The notes below the pieces were generated by a model. That model was not told the origin of the DNA, searched no databases, and saw only the letters and a program-made list of their open reading frames with translations. The translations under genes were made by a program, and so were the position numbers. From Akanthomyces muscarius (lineage: Eukaryota > Ascomycota > Sordariomycetes > Hypocreales > Cordycipitaceae), in the NCBI RefSeq assembly GCF_028009165.1, contig NC_079243.1, positions 4,650,001-4,714,000 of the forward strand: 64,000 nucleotides of DNA, written 5' to 3'. Positions 55,186-64,000 of this stretch are shown here, piece by piece. How positions within the stretch are numbered: the stretch's first letter is position 1; each line of letters starts with the position of its first letter.

Positions 55186-55352
55186 TTACAGGCCGCTAGC
55201 GAGCAGATGCATCAAAAAGAATACTAGTGTTCGGACGTACTGCTTGCCAATGCCCTAGGCTGTTTGAAAAGGTAATTTGCTAAATACTTTTTGAAACTTT
55301 AGACTTCATTTAACCTTGGTCGCTGAGTATCTCTTCCTCGCTGAATAGATAA

Positions 55353-57815
55353 TTATTCCTCTGTCATCGTCTCTGGTCTTTCAGCCTCCAGCATGCCTCC
55401 GCGTTGATTAGCCCAGAGCGAGTAGTACCGACCCTTGAGTCGCAGTAGCTCCTGATGAGTGCCACTCTCGATGATTTGGCCGGCATCCAGCACAAGGATC
55501 TTGTTCGCGCGCACGACAGTCGATAGGCGATGCGCGACGACAAATGTTGTGCGCTTTTCAGTCACCCTTCCGAGCCCCAGTTGGATCGATGCCTCGGTGT
55601 TGGTGTCCACTGCGCTCGTGGCCTCGTCAAGGATGAGGATGGGCGGATCCTTGAGGAAAACGCGCGCGATCGCGATGCGTTGTAGCTCGCCGCCCGACAA
55701 TCGGGTACCTGACTCACCGACTTTGGTCGCGTAACCGTCAGGGAAGGACAGGATATGCTCGTGGATGGCGGCGGAGCGGCAAGCATCGTAAACTTGCTCG
55801 TCGGTGGCTGACAGGCGTGCGTATCGTAGGTTCTCCATGATGGTGGCGTTGAAGAGTAGCGGATCTTGGGGCACGAGACCGATGACGTCGCGTAGAGATC
55901 CCTGCGTCACGGAGCGAATGTTGGTTCCATCGATCGTAATGCAGCCGCCCGTGATGTCATAGTAGCGCATCAGCAGCTTGGTGATGGTCGACTTTCCCGC
56001 ACCGGTAGCACCGACGAGGGCAATCGTCTCTCCCGGTGCGGCAGTAATGTTGATGTCGTGGAGGGCTTCCTTGCGGGTGTCATAGGCAAATTCGACATGC
56101 TCAAAGTTGACGGCGCCTTTAACGAGACCCAGCGGTTTGGCATCCGGCTCGTCTGTGATTTTGGGCTCCGTGTTGAGCAGCGCGAGTAGGCGCTCAGCGT
56201 CGATGAGATCCTTCATGAGGTAGCGGTACTCCTGCGACAGGAATTTCAGCGGCCACAGGAGCATATCCCAGTACTGAACAAGAAAGACAAAGTCGCCTGG
56301 CGAAGCACGGCCAGCATAAATCTCGCGGGCGAGGATAAGTGAAAGGCAGAGGAAAGTAGTGGGCATGATGACGCCAAGAATGGCCTCAATGTAAGCATCA
56401 CGAACGCCCCAGTTGAACTTGGCGCGATTGTTTGCAGTGACGGCGTCACCGTAGCGGCCTTGCTCGTGGGCAAACATGTTGAAGGCCGACACGGTTCGCC
56501 AGCCCTGCACGGCTTGGTGCATAGCGCGAGCCTGTTGACGCTCGGCTTTGGTGACGCGGCGGCGATTGTCAATGTTCCAGCTCGAGGTGACGATTTCGGT
56601 GCTGAGGAAGAGAACGGCTGCGGTAACCATGGTGACGGCAACAGCGGCGTTGAATTTGGCGTACAGGACAATAAAGGCGCTGCCTGTGTCTAGCACGGTG
56701 GGCATCATCTCGAGAATGGCCGTGTCGAGGATATTGGTGAGGGCCTCACCTTGCTCGACAGCCTTCATGACCTCGGCGGAGTCTTGACTGTCATGAAAGT
56801 TCATCTCAAGGCTCATCACATGGCTAAAGGCTGCGTTTGACAGCTTCTTGTACGAATACTGCTGCACCGGGATCTTGGTCAACTTCTCCACGCAGAAGAT
56901 GCCAGAATCGCCGTTGAGCAGGGTTAGCAGGTAGTAAACGAGCAGAGCCTTGACAGGAAGTTCGCCCGCGACAAGCTCATCTGCCAGCTTACCCAGTTGC
57001 TGTGGAACGGCAATAGTAAGAGCTCTCCCTACAAAGACGTTAAGTATGCAGACGACCAGGCACGCCTGCACCTTGACATCATTGCGGGGAATGAGGCTCG
57101 GCAAGAATACTTTGAAGTTGCGGAGGTACTCGATCCAGCTTCCACTTTTACGTAGTCGACTAGCTGCAGAGTCAAAATCGTCCTCAGATTCATCGCTAGC
57201 GATAGATGTGGTATCGCTATTTTTGTCCCTGTCATTATTAATCGGGGAGGCGGCACCCAAAGTGTGCGACTCGAAGGAACTGTGCGACGAAGCGCCATCT
57301 GCAAGCAGAGGCTGTGCTTCATCATCGAGCTTATGGCCAGGCTTCGTCTTCTTGCGTAGTCGGGTTGCACTGTCCACGAGGAGTATTAGAGCCACGATAA
57401 AACGCACGGCGTGGAGTATTTTGAAGCGATCCGTGCTTCTCCCGGAGACAGCCTCGGTCACTGATGACAGGCCACCAAGTACAACGGTGAATAGTGACAA
57501 AGAAAACAAATCGACGACAAGAAGTCTCCTCCTCAGGCATGCCAGAGTCCAGGCCACGAAGAAGTAGACGAGGCTGAGCATGTGCTCCGTAAACGCGGGA
57601 GCCATCGGGGTATGCTTGCTCAGCAGCACCGCTTCAGCGGCGAGCGTCGCTAGTAAGATGCCAACTGCGGCCAGACGCACAATGTTCCTCGGCAATGTAT
57701 TGAAAGAAGCATTTTCTTGCGCGTAGTGGGCGACGAAGCTAGAGAAGGTGTAGCCAAGCGCAGCGAGCGTCGAGGCCATGTAGAAGCCTTGCGACACTTT
57801 GACGAGCGTGGCCAT
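55353..57815 (-). CDS. HMT1-type ABC half-transporter (heavy metal tolerance family), 820 aa
   Basis: Intronless. I chose the ATG at 57815 (MATLVKVSQG); the 33 codons above it are open only from a TTG and are hydrophobic-poor. About 5 N-terminal helices form the extra TMD0 domain, as in Hmt1/ABCB6. A Ser-rich loop (about 205-240) precedes the core six-helix TMD (KVQACLVVCILNVFVGRAL on). The nucleotide-binding domain has GATGAGKST (from 602), Q-loop GLVPQDP, signature LSGGELQRIAIARVF (about 706), ILDEATSAVD (about 728) and VVAHRLST, all intact. The family exports phytochelatin- or glutathione-metal complexes into the vacuole. Metal substrate is inferred from the family only. Confidence 0.93.
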   Translation of the reverse strand: MATLVKVSQGFYMASTLAALGYTFSSFVAHYAQENASFNTLPRNIVRLAAVGILLATLAAEAVLLSKHTPMAPAFTEHMLSLVYFFVAWTLACLRRRLLVVDLFSLSLFTVVLGGLSSVTEAVSGRSTDRFKILHAVRFIVALILLVDSATRLRKKTKPGHKLDDEAQPLLADGASSHSSFESHTLGAASPINNDRDKNSDTTSIASDESEDDFDSAASRLRKSGSWIEYLRNFKVFLPSLIPRNDVKVQACLVVCILNVFVGRALTIAVPQQLGKLADELVAGELPVKALLVYYLLTLLNGDSGIFCVEKLTKIPVQQYSYKKLSNAAFSHVMSLEMNFHDSQDSAEVMKAVEQGEALTNILDTAILEMMPTVLDTGSAFIVLYAKFNAAVAVTMVTAAVLFLSTEIVTSSWNIDNRRRVTKAERQQARAMHQAVQGWRTVSAFNMFAHEQGRYGDAVTANNRAKFNWGVRDAYIEAILGVIMPTTFLCLSLILAREIYAGRASPGDFVFLVQYWDMLLWPLKFLSQEYRYLMKDLIDAERLLALLNTEPKITDEPDAKPLGLVKGAVNFEHVEFAYDTRKEALHDINITAAPGETIALVGATGAGKSTITKLLMRYYDITGGCITIDGTNIRSVTQGSLRDVIGLVPQDPLLFNATIMENLRYARLSATDEQVYDACRSAAIHEHILSFPDGYATKVGESGTRLSGGELQRIAIARVFLKDPPILILDEATSAVDTNTEASIQLGLGRVTEKRTTFVVAHRLSTVVRANKILVLDAGQIIESGTHQELLRLKGRYYSLWANQRGGMLEAERPETMTEE

Positions 57816-58945
57816 TGCGGTAGGCGCGCTGGGAAATGCAGCGATTTTTGAGAAGGAAAAGTGTCGCGTTTGCTGCCAACAGCAGAAGAAGACGATGTGG
57901 AATTTAAGCCGCAATTGAGATTGGTGGCACTCAGTGGATGGCGACGGTCGCGTCTATTCGACGGACAACTTAGCGTATCGGCCAGTCAATTTTCAGCAGT
58001 CACTAGGGAGGCTGTGCACCCCAGTGGCCGGATGAGTCAGAGCAATTCCTGCAAAGAGACGAGGAGCAGTCGTAAATCCCTGTTAAACAGCCACGGCGAC
58101 GAAATTGCAGTCATTGTTGCAGATGGGTGACGTGGACTTGAACATGGAAAAACCACTCAATAGCTATAAACAGCAAGAGCGCATATTTTGAAGAAGAGAA
58201 ATTCGAGCCAACGCTTGTCGGCGGGGCGACTCGGGTTCGGCAGACTCGGAACGCCACATGGTCGCCGGGAGGCCGTGTACCTATTCTTAATTCAGCATAG
58301 TGCATCCGTAAAGTTGTTGACAAATGTGCCAGCCTAGATGCCTAGGTGTCAAAATCACTGTTTCAGTCGCTGTCGATGAAGGGACAGCGCGAGATAGCCA
58401 GAACCAACTTGCAATGTTCCGCGGGCCTAAACATTGAGCCTCGACGGCTGGCGGTAACTATTTGACAACCTTCCTTGCACGCAGAACAGTAGACAGCAGG
58501 GTCGCGCACGTGGCAGGCCTTTGATGTTACTGCAGAATGATGCGCACGCGGTCATCTTACCGTTGCTGGTCATAGTTAGGAAGCATGCTAGCTTATTACT
58601 CCTTCCACCACTTTGCGAACCGCAATTCGGCATTGTCTAAAGACAACTTCGAGCCGCAATTTACGACGACTACGTAACAGTAAGCCAGAGCAAAACCGCG
58701 CAATGCTTGTGCAATTACCTTACTCTACTTGCTCGTACATTTCCCTCTGTTCAATACCCAATAAGAACATGACACAGTAAAGTTGATGGGGAAGTCACCG
58801 ATATGTTCACCCGGAAGAGCCTTTCAAAAATCCACCACATAACCTCGAATTAAGTCGTGGAGCTCCCTTCTAGGTATTGTCTATGTCTCTTATATAATCA
58901 CAGCTCGGCTGGCTCTCGATTGATCGGCCGGATATAGGCGTCTCG
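57816..58945. other. Intergenic region upstream of the ABC gene
   Basis: 1,130 bp between the ABC start and the 3' end of the surface-protein gene (both minus). Probable ABC promoter. No gene or repeat found. Confidence 0.4.
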
Positions 58946-59897
58946 CTAGGTACCTGACGCATAAGCGTGCGGCATGGCACCAGGTGGGGGCCCCGACTGT
59001 ACGCCGTGAGACTTGTAGTACATTTCAGCGCCCGGGGGTAGCGGAGATGTATACGGCGTTGGGAAGAACTGGCTACCGCCGCCGATTGCAATTGCTTGTT
59101 GAAGCTCCGTGTTCTTTTGCGATCTGTACCGTGTAAAAAACACAACAGCGCCAACGATAGCAAGACCACCGGCGGCGGCGCTGACCGCAATTCCAGCCTT
59201 GGCACCAGTTGATAGACCCTGGCTACTTGGTGGCGTCGAACTCGAGGATGGTTGACTGATGGCGGGAGTGGTGGCGCTGATGGACGTTGCAGTCGTGGTC
59301 GCGCTGGCTGAGGAGGAGGAGGATGTCGAAGCTGAAGTTTCTGCGTAAGAAATGAAAAAGTAACCTGACACCATATTCTTGGCGTCTTTTGGGTGGCCCT
59401 GGTTTGAGTAGTCGCCTTGAAAAAGCCAGAAGAAGAAGTTGTTGGAGTAAGTGAGGTCGAAGTTGTAGACCTGCACAACCCAGTCGAAGCTATTAGATCG
59501 GCTATCTGTCGTCTCTAGTAGCAGAGAGAAAGTGCGTCGTTAGCATAAAAGGAATCCTCTTTTTACCCTACATCTCGATGCTTTGTTCTGCCTTCTTTCT
59601 TATTTCCAAAAGCGTCTTGCTCGCAGGCAGATGTATGACAAAGAGGAAGTAGTAACGGGACCATAAGCGAGAGATCGACATACGAAAAATAGCTGGGCCT
59701 AACGATGCTGACCCTCCAGTAGGTGACTGCTGCCACAATGCAATGGTATAATTTTGATAATCGATGCCCCGATACGTAATGCGCAAAGACTGCCCGAGAA
59801 TCAGAGTCTCTCCTTGCTTCCCGGGGTTGGTGAACTCGCCCGATATGATCTTGGCGAGAGTCACCAAGTGCAACGCCAACTGCAGGAATTTCTGCAT
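58946..59897 (-). CDS. Single-pass Ser/Thr-rich surface protein, 260 aa
   Basis: Exons 59897-59684 and 59514-58946, GT-AG intron of 169 bp, phase 1 (donor GTATGT, acceptor CTAG). The N-terminus is a signal peptide (MQKFLQLALHLVTLAKIISG). An extracellular beta-rich region follows (NPGKQGETLILGQSLRITYRGIDY and SFDWVVQVYNFDLTYSNNFFFWLFQ), then a Ser/Thr linker (about residues 129-165), one membrane helix (AGIAVSAAAGGLAIVGAVVFF), and a cytosolic tail rich in Pro/Tyr/Gly. The layout resembles fungal Wsc/Mid2-like or ricin-less cell-wall sensors, but no WSC or other known domain is present. Role in wall sensing is a guess. Confidence 0.8.
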
Positions 59898-61405
59898 ACT
59901 TCAGATCTGATCCCTGAAACAGACAGCTTGCCCAGTCTGTCGGGAAAATAGCATTGACGAAACAGAGGGCCGAGGAAGGCGGATCGACAAGATCCAGGAG
60001 TCTGAAGCTGATCACTTGTATGAAGGTAAAAAATCTGCTGAAGAGCCACTGACTACAAGAGCAATGAGAAGGCCTTCTGCAAAGGAGGGGAGACTGGTCG
60101 CCCGGGTTAGTACTTGAAGGATGCAGGCCTCATTTGGGAAAGACCAGCCCAACAAGGCTGCAGGGGTTGGTGGATGAAGTTGCAAAAAAGTACTACTTTC
60201 TTGTGTTGAGGCGGTCAGACCAACACTTTCACATAAAAGTTTTTTTTAAACAACATTGGCCTGCTTTACCCATTTCCTACTAATGGAATCTACCTCCAGC
60301 AGCAATGTGCACGTGGGCTGCCTCGTCTCCTGTGGACTGAGTGGCTTTTTAGTTTTACTGTATTTTATTTTCAGCCTAGCGGCATTGATCTTTACGTTGG
60401 TTGGCATTGCAACCGCGCGCGAACATTCTAATTTTAGAGAAGATGATGAACTACCCAGTGAGAATGTTTGCATTCAGTCTCATGTTATTTGCTGTCTCAG
60501 GCGCATCCTTCGATTGAATCGTAAAAGGGGTCAGCCCATCTCCGCTTTGGTGACAGTTCTTTTCTTTTCTGGGGCGGGGGTTGACACGTTGAAGACTTGA
60601 AGAAATACAAACTCGAGAAAGCTGCATACAGCGGGCTCTTCTCCGTCGTATCTCGAGTAACAGCGGTGGGCAAGATTTCGTGTCGCAACGATACTCGGCG
60701 AGCGAGCGACGAGCGATTCCAGGGTACGAACTTTTTGTTAGCCGTTCCTTCCGTTGGACATTATTCCCGCTAACGTTAGTTAACCTGCCACCATTAGCGA
60801 TCGCCGGTTGATACCCGTTAGTTAGCCCAGCGCAGGGGCAACAAGGCTGGGCGAGTCCACTCCTCCTCCACCCAGACACCTTTGCAAGGGTTTTCTTCGG
60901 TGAGCCTGCTAAATAGACTGGGAAGGAAAAAAACCCTTTTAGTCCTTGTGTATGCTGTCTGTGCCACCAAGCCAACCAGCCAACCAGCTCTGTGCAAGGT
61001 TGTTCGTCGGCGCTAATAAGTAGAAACACGGGCGCCATTGCTGCAACTCCTCGGCCAAAGATGTGACCACACTTGTGTCCTTCCACATTTCCGCCTGCAT
61101 TCATTCGTGCGGAGAGGAATTGGGCCTTCTGCAGCAAGGGTTCATATCTCAAGTCGGGCGCTGAGGGTGTCCTCATGAGCGTGACCCCAGCGCTTGGAGG
61201 CAGAGGCGGAACACTTCTCCTTGCCTACATAATCCGCAATTATATCCATGACCTTCCGCCACCAACGTTGGTGCACCAGACCCCTTCCTCTCATCTGGGT
61301 TTTATTTGGCCATTCAGTTCTTTCTTTGCTTTTTTGACGTCCTGTTTCTAGACCGAAATTTTCATCGTCCGGATTCAGCAAATTACTGCTGCGATTAAGC
61401 GAACG
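59898..61405. other. Divergent intergenic region
   Basis: 1,508 bp between the surface-protein start (minus) and the GT25 start (plus). Open frames (for example 60256-60600 plus, with one hydrophobic stretch; 60451-61176 minus) lack recognisable content. No gene is claimed. Confidence 0.45.
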
Positions 61406-62790
61406 ATGGTTGCTGGCGCTTTCTCGACAAAAACAAGCTCTGTTTCCCTGCGAACTCCACAACCCAACATGATCCTACAATTAATTATACGGCGGCCGCT
61501 GTGGACAATGTTGGCTGCCGCGATCATATTAATTTTGATGCTTGCAGTACCCAGAAACTCTCTGGGCTCACCTGGTCTTGCGCCGCGAGGACAAGGCGCG
61601 TTGCAGCACATTAATAATGCGACGCTAGGTGTAAGTCTCGAGCCTTCTTTACCAGATCGCCTTGATCTTGCCGGGGATTGGTTTCGCTAATCTCTATCTG
61701 CTGTTAGTTTGAGAAAATTTTCGTCGTTGGCTTGCCAGAGCGGACGGATCGTCGGGACGGGCTCACGCTTCAGGCGGCCCTTAGCAACCTGAAAATAGAG
61801 TTCTTTGACGGAGTCAAAGGCGATACGATCGCCGAGAAGGCCATTCCAGTTGATGAAGCTGGCGCAACCCTTAGAGCACCCGAGCTTGGCTGCTGGAGGG
61901 GCCATATGAACGCTGTCGCTGAGTGAGTCCAATCTCCAGTCCAGTCCAAGCGTTGCCCGCATGGGCGACTTCGGAGGCAAAGATACTAACTTTATGCAAG
62001 GGTAATTCGACAGAATCTTACTTCTGTCCTGATTCTGGAAGACGATGCCGATTGGGATGTGAGAATTCGCCAACAACTCCGCGACTTTGCGCTTGCCACG
62101 AGAGCTCTTATTCAGCCACTAGCAGGGTCTTCATCGAATCCTTCATTTGCCGACGCTACAATGCTTGATCCTTCGCAATCCGAAGGCCACGAAATAAACT
62201 TCCACAATCTTCCGACGACAGCGCTACCACGCCTTACACCATACGGCGATGACTGGGATCTTCTCTGGGTTGGCAACTGTGGGCTGCACTTTCCATTCCC
62301 ACACTCGAACAATATTCCGAAAGGCCGTGTGATATACCAGAACGATGAGACTGTGGCACCGCACCGGAATCTTTGGTCCATCAACCAGCCATTTACCCTC
62401 AAAGAAAAATACCCCGAGCACACCCGAGCCATACACCATGCGCAAGAAGGCGTATGTACCGTGGGATACGCGCTAAGCCATCGCGGAGCGAGGCGCCTCC
62501 TACAAGAGGTGGCGCTGAAGCCTGTCACCGACGCGTACGATATTCTAATGCGTTTCTTTTGTGAGGGGACGCATGGTAGGAAGAAGGGTGTCTGTATTGC
62601 GCCGCAGCCACCATATTTCCACAGCCATCGACCAGCGGGGCCAGTAAGCGCCAATAGCGACATCGGTGATCACAAGGGCGAGTATAAAAACGAACCGATG
62701 ACGGATATGGTGCGATGGAGTGTGCGCCTGAACTCTGATCTGATTACGTCTGGTCGTACAGATTACGTCGATCAGTATCCTGATGAATGA
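61406..62790 (+). CDS. Glycosyltransferase family 25 type II membrane protein, 409 aa
   Basis: Exons 61406-61630, 61708-61922 and 62001-62790; GT-AG introns of 77 and 78 bp, phases 0 and 2. Residues 1-25 are cytosolic and Ser/Thr-rich; a single signal-anchor helix follows (LWTMLAAAIILILMLAV). The catalytic region starts at FEKIFVVGLPERTDRRDGL, the usual GT25 beginning, followed by ELGCWRGHMNAV. LILEDDADWD (about 157-165) contains the acidic motif that would bind nucleotide-sugar/Mn2+. WDLLWVGNCG and EGVCTVGYALSHRGARRLL complete the domain, with MRFFCEG towards the end. Golgi location is likely from the signal anchor. Donor and acceptor sugars are unknown. Confidence 0.9.
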
Positions 62791-64000
62791 ACTTTGTCAT
62801 GGGCTTGGGCTGGCATCTTCTATCCCAAGTTTCGTCAACAAAATTGCCGACAGGATTTGCGCGGGGCTGCAAAGCTTAGCGGTAGCACAATACAGAATGA
62901 GCTGGCAGCGGCAAGTACAGTTGTTCAGGCGACTGAGGTCGCTTTTGGTTGGACTCCAGGGAGGAGGTGGTGTAACGATGACAGTATTCATATATGCAAT
63001 CTAGCAATAGATTAGCCTTACAATCAAGGTTCTTCTCGGCGCAACATTTGTTTCATTTGTGAGTGTATTGACAAAGAATATCTGAAATTCTGAAGAGACT
63101 GGCTTCATGGTAGGATATCTGCATAGCAGCACCTTGTGGACCTTTAATGAGATTGAGAAGCCTGTTTTGACGGACTCACACGATAAAGCATGAACAAGTC
63201 GGACTTTGCGTACGCCATTGCCGGGTTGCCATGTTGAGCGCGAAGCAAATTCAATACAAGCAGTCTCAGGATATGGCTGCAAGGTGCGAGATATGGCTGC
63301 AAGGCCCTAGATATAGCTGCACGGCCCGGCCCGAAATATTATGGCTTCAAGGCGCGAGATGTGGCCCGAAGTGTTTAGATATGGCTTCTGATGAAACTGG
63401 GTGGAACCGATTAGGGCTTTTCTGCTCCTGCGCCGAGCCCATGTGTTACTTTTAGCGTTTTTAGCGTAGCTTTAGTGCAGTGAGCTATTACTCTGGAGCG
63501 CCTTTGGGTGGGTTTTGAGTTCGGTTGCAAGATTCCACGGCCTAACGTTATGCGCTGGGGTGCTTAACGCCTCACGAATCATCCGGCGCGGATGTGGCGC
63601 AAATGTAGGCTCCCCTAAGAGCTTTCGCGGAAGTTTCATCGCAGCAGTTCTGGAGCAACCGTACGGTACATAGATACTTGGCATGGAAGTATTCTCCATT
63701 TATGGAGCTGCTACTCAATGATGGCAGCGTTTGTTGTTTGGCCGCGACAATGGCTTATTCTTCGAAATACCGCCGCTACCGCCGTGTCAATAAAATTACG
63801 GCGGTCGGTTTCTGTAGACTGTAGGAATAATTTGGTGCAAGTTTCTAAAGTTTTGACTGCGGTTTGGTGGTTGCGTAGAGTGACATTTTTCGGGGATGGT
63901 CTATTTAACCTTTCTTTAGTGTATTCGCTAGCGACAAAACATAATGCAAAAAAGGAAATTCTATTTACCGCTAGCCTACAACTTATTCTGCTTCAACATA
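62791..64000. other. 3' flank with degenerate tandem repeat and no gene
   Basis: 1,210 bp to the window end. Frames up to 93 codons are without content. Contains the tandem repeat at 63270-63389. Confidence 0.4.
63270..63389. repeat. Degenerate tandem repeat, about six 20-bp units (GATATGGCTGCAAGGCNCNA-like)
   Basis: The first two units differ at three sites, and later units drift (GATATAGCTGC, TATGGCTTCAAGG, GATGTGGC, GATATGGCTTC). A 10-bp insertion breaks the phase after unit three. Noncoding minisatellite. Confidence 0.8.

Noticed and set aside
60451..61176. 241-codon minus-strand ORF
   Set aside because: No signal, membrane helix or domain; composition is that of random GC-rich DNA.

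Overview
This window is nuclear DNA from a filamentous ascomycete (Pezizomycotina). The gene families point to Sordariomycetes, probably Hypocreales. The evidence is: short GT-AG introns of about 48-170 bp, often with a CTAAC-like branch site; family types typical of filamentous fungi (Zn2Cys6 regulator, CFEM/PTH11-type receptor, OPT transporter, Yvc1-type channel, DUF1688/Urc4); monocistronic genes on both strands; and long, sometimes GC-rich intergenic regions. I found no tRNA, rRNA, CRISPR array or intact transposon. Exon boundaries were assigned by eye from splice consensus, reading-frame phase and the protein motifs that result.

Layout. 1-6 kb: a partial conserved gene, three small conserved genes (one a multi-exon Ish1-motif microprotein), a SRPBCC-fold protein, and a decayed duplicate of the 3' end of a neighbouring gene carrying a C-to-T/G-to-A mutation bias. 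6-11 kb: a 1,211-residue TPR/CHAT-domain (caspase-like fold) protein and a short-chain dehydrogenase. 11.8-14.4 kb: two mitochondrial biogenesis genes, Mim1/Tom13 (outer membrane) and Oxa1 (inner membrane), in tandem. 15-22.3 kb: Urc4-like uracil catabolism protein and an OPT oligopeptide transporter, separated by about 3 kb without genes. 22.3-26.75 kb: a 4.4-kb gene-free divergent intergenic region. 26.75-33.3 kb: a COG0523/G3E GTPase metallochaperone convergent with a PMC1-type Ca2+-ATPase. 36.3-40.8 kb: a fumarylacetoacetate-hydrolase-family enzyme convergent with a Zn2Cys6 regulator. 42.4-46.5 kb: a CFEM-domain seven-helix receptor convergent with a Yvc1-type TRP channel. 47.3-53 kb: a secreted protein, then eIF4A-III/Fal1 and SF3a60/Prp9 from a shared 278-bp divergent promoter, then Slx1. 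53.4-64 kb: a small unknown protein, a truncated kinase-like gene, an HMT1-type ABC half-transporter, a single-pass Ser/Thr-rich surface protein, a GT25 glycosyltransferase and a degenerate 20-bp tandem repeat.

Nothing forms a classic secondary-metabolite cluster. Cation and metal handling recurs (PMC1-type pump, Yvc1-type channel, G3E metallochaperone, HMT1-type ABC), but these genes lie 2-20 kb apart and look like independent housekeeping loci. The most unusual items are the CHAT protein, the mutated 3'-end duplication, two candidate GC-AG introns with the same donor, micro-exons, and the N-lobe-less kinase.
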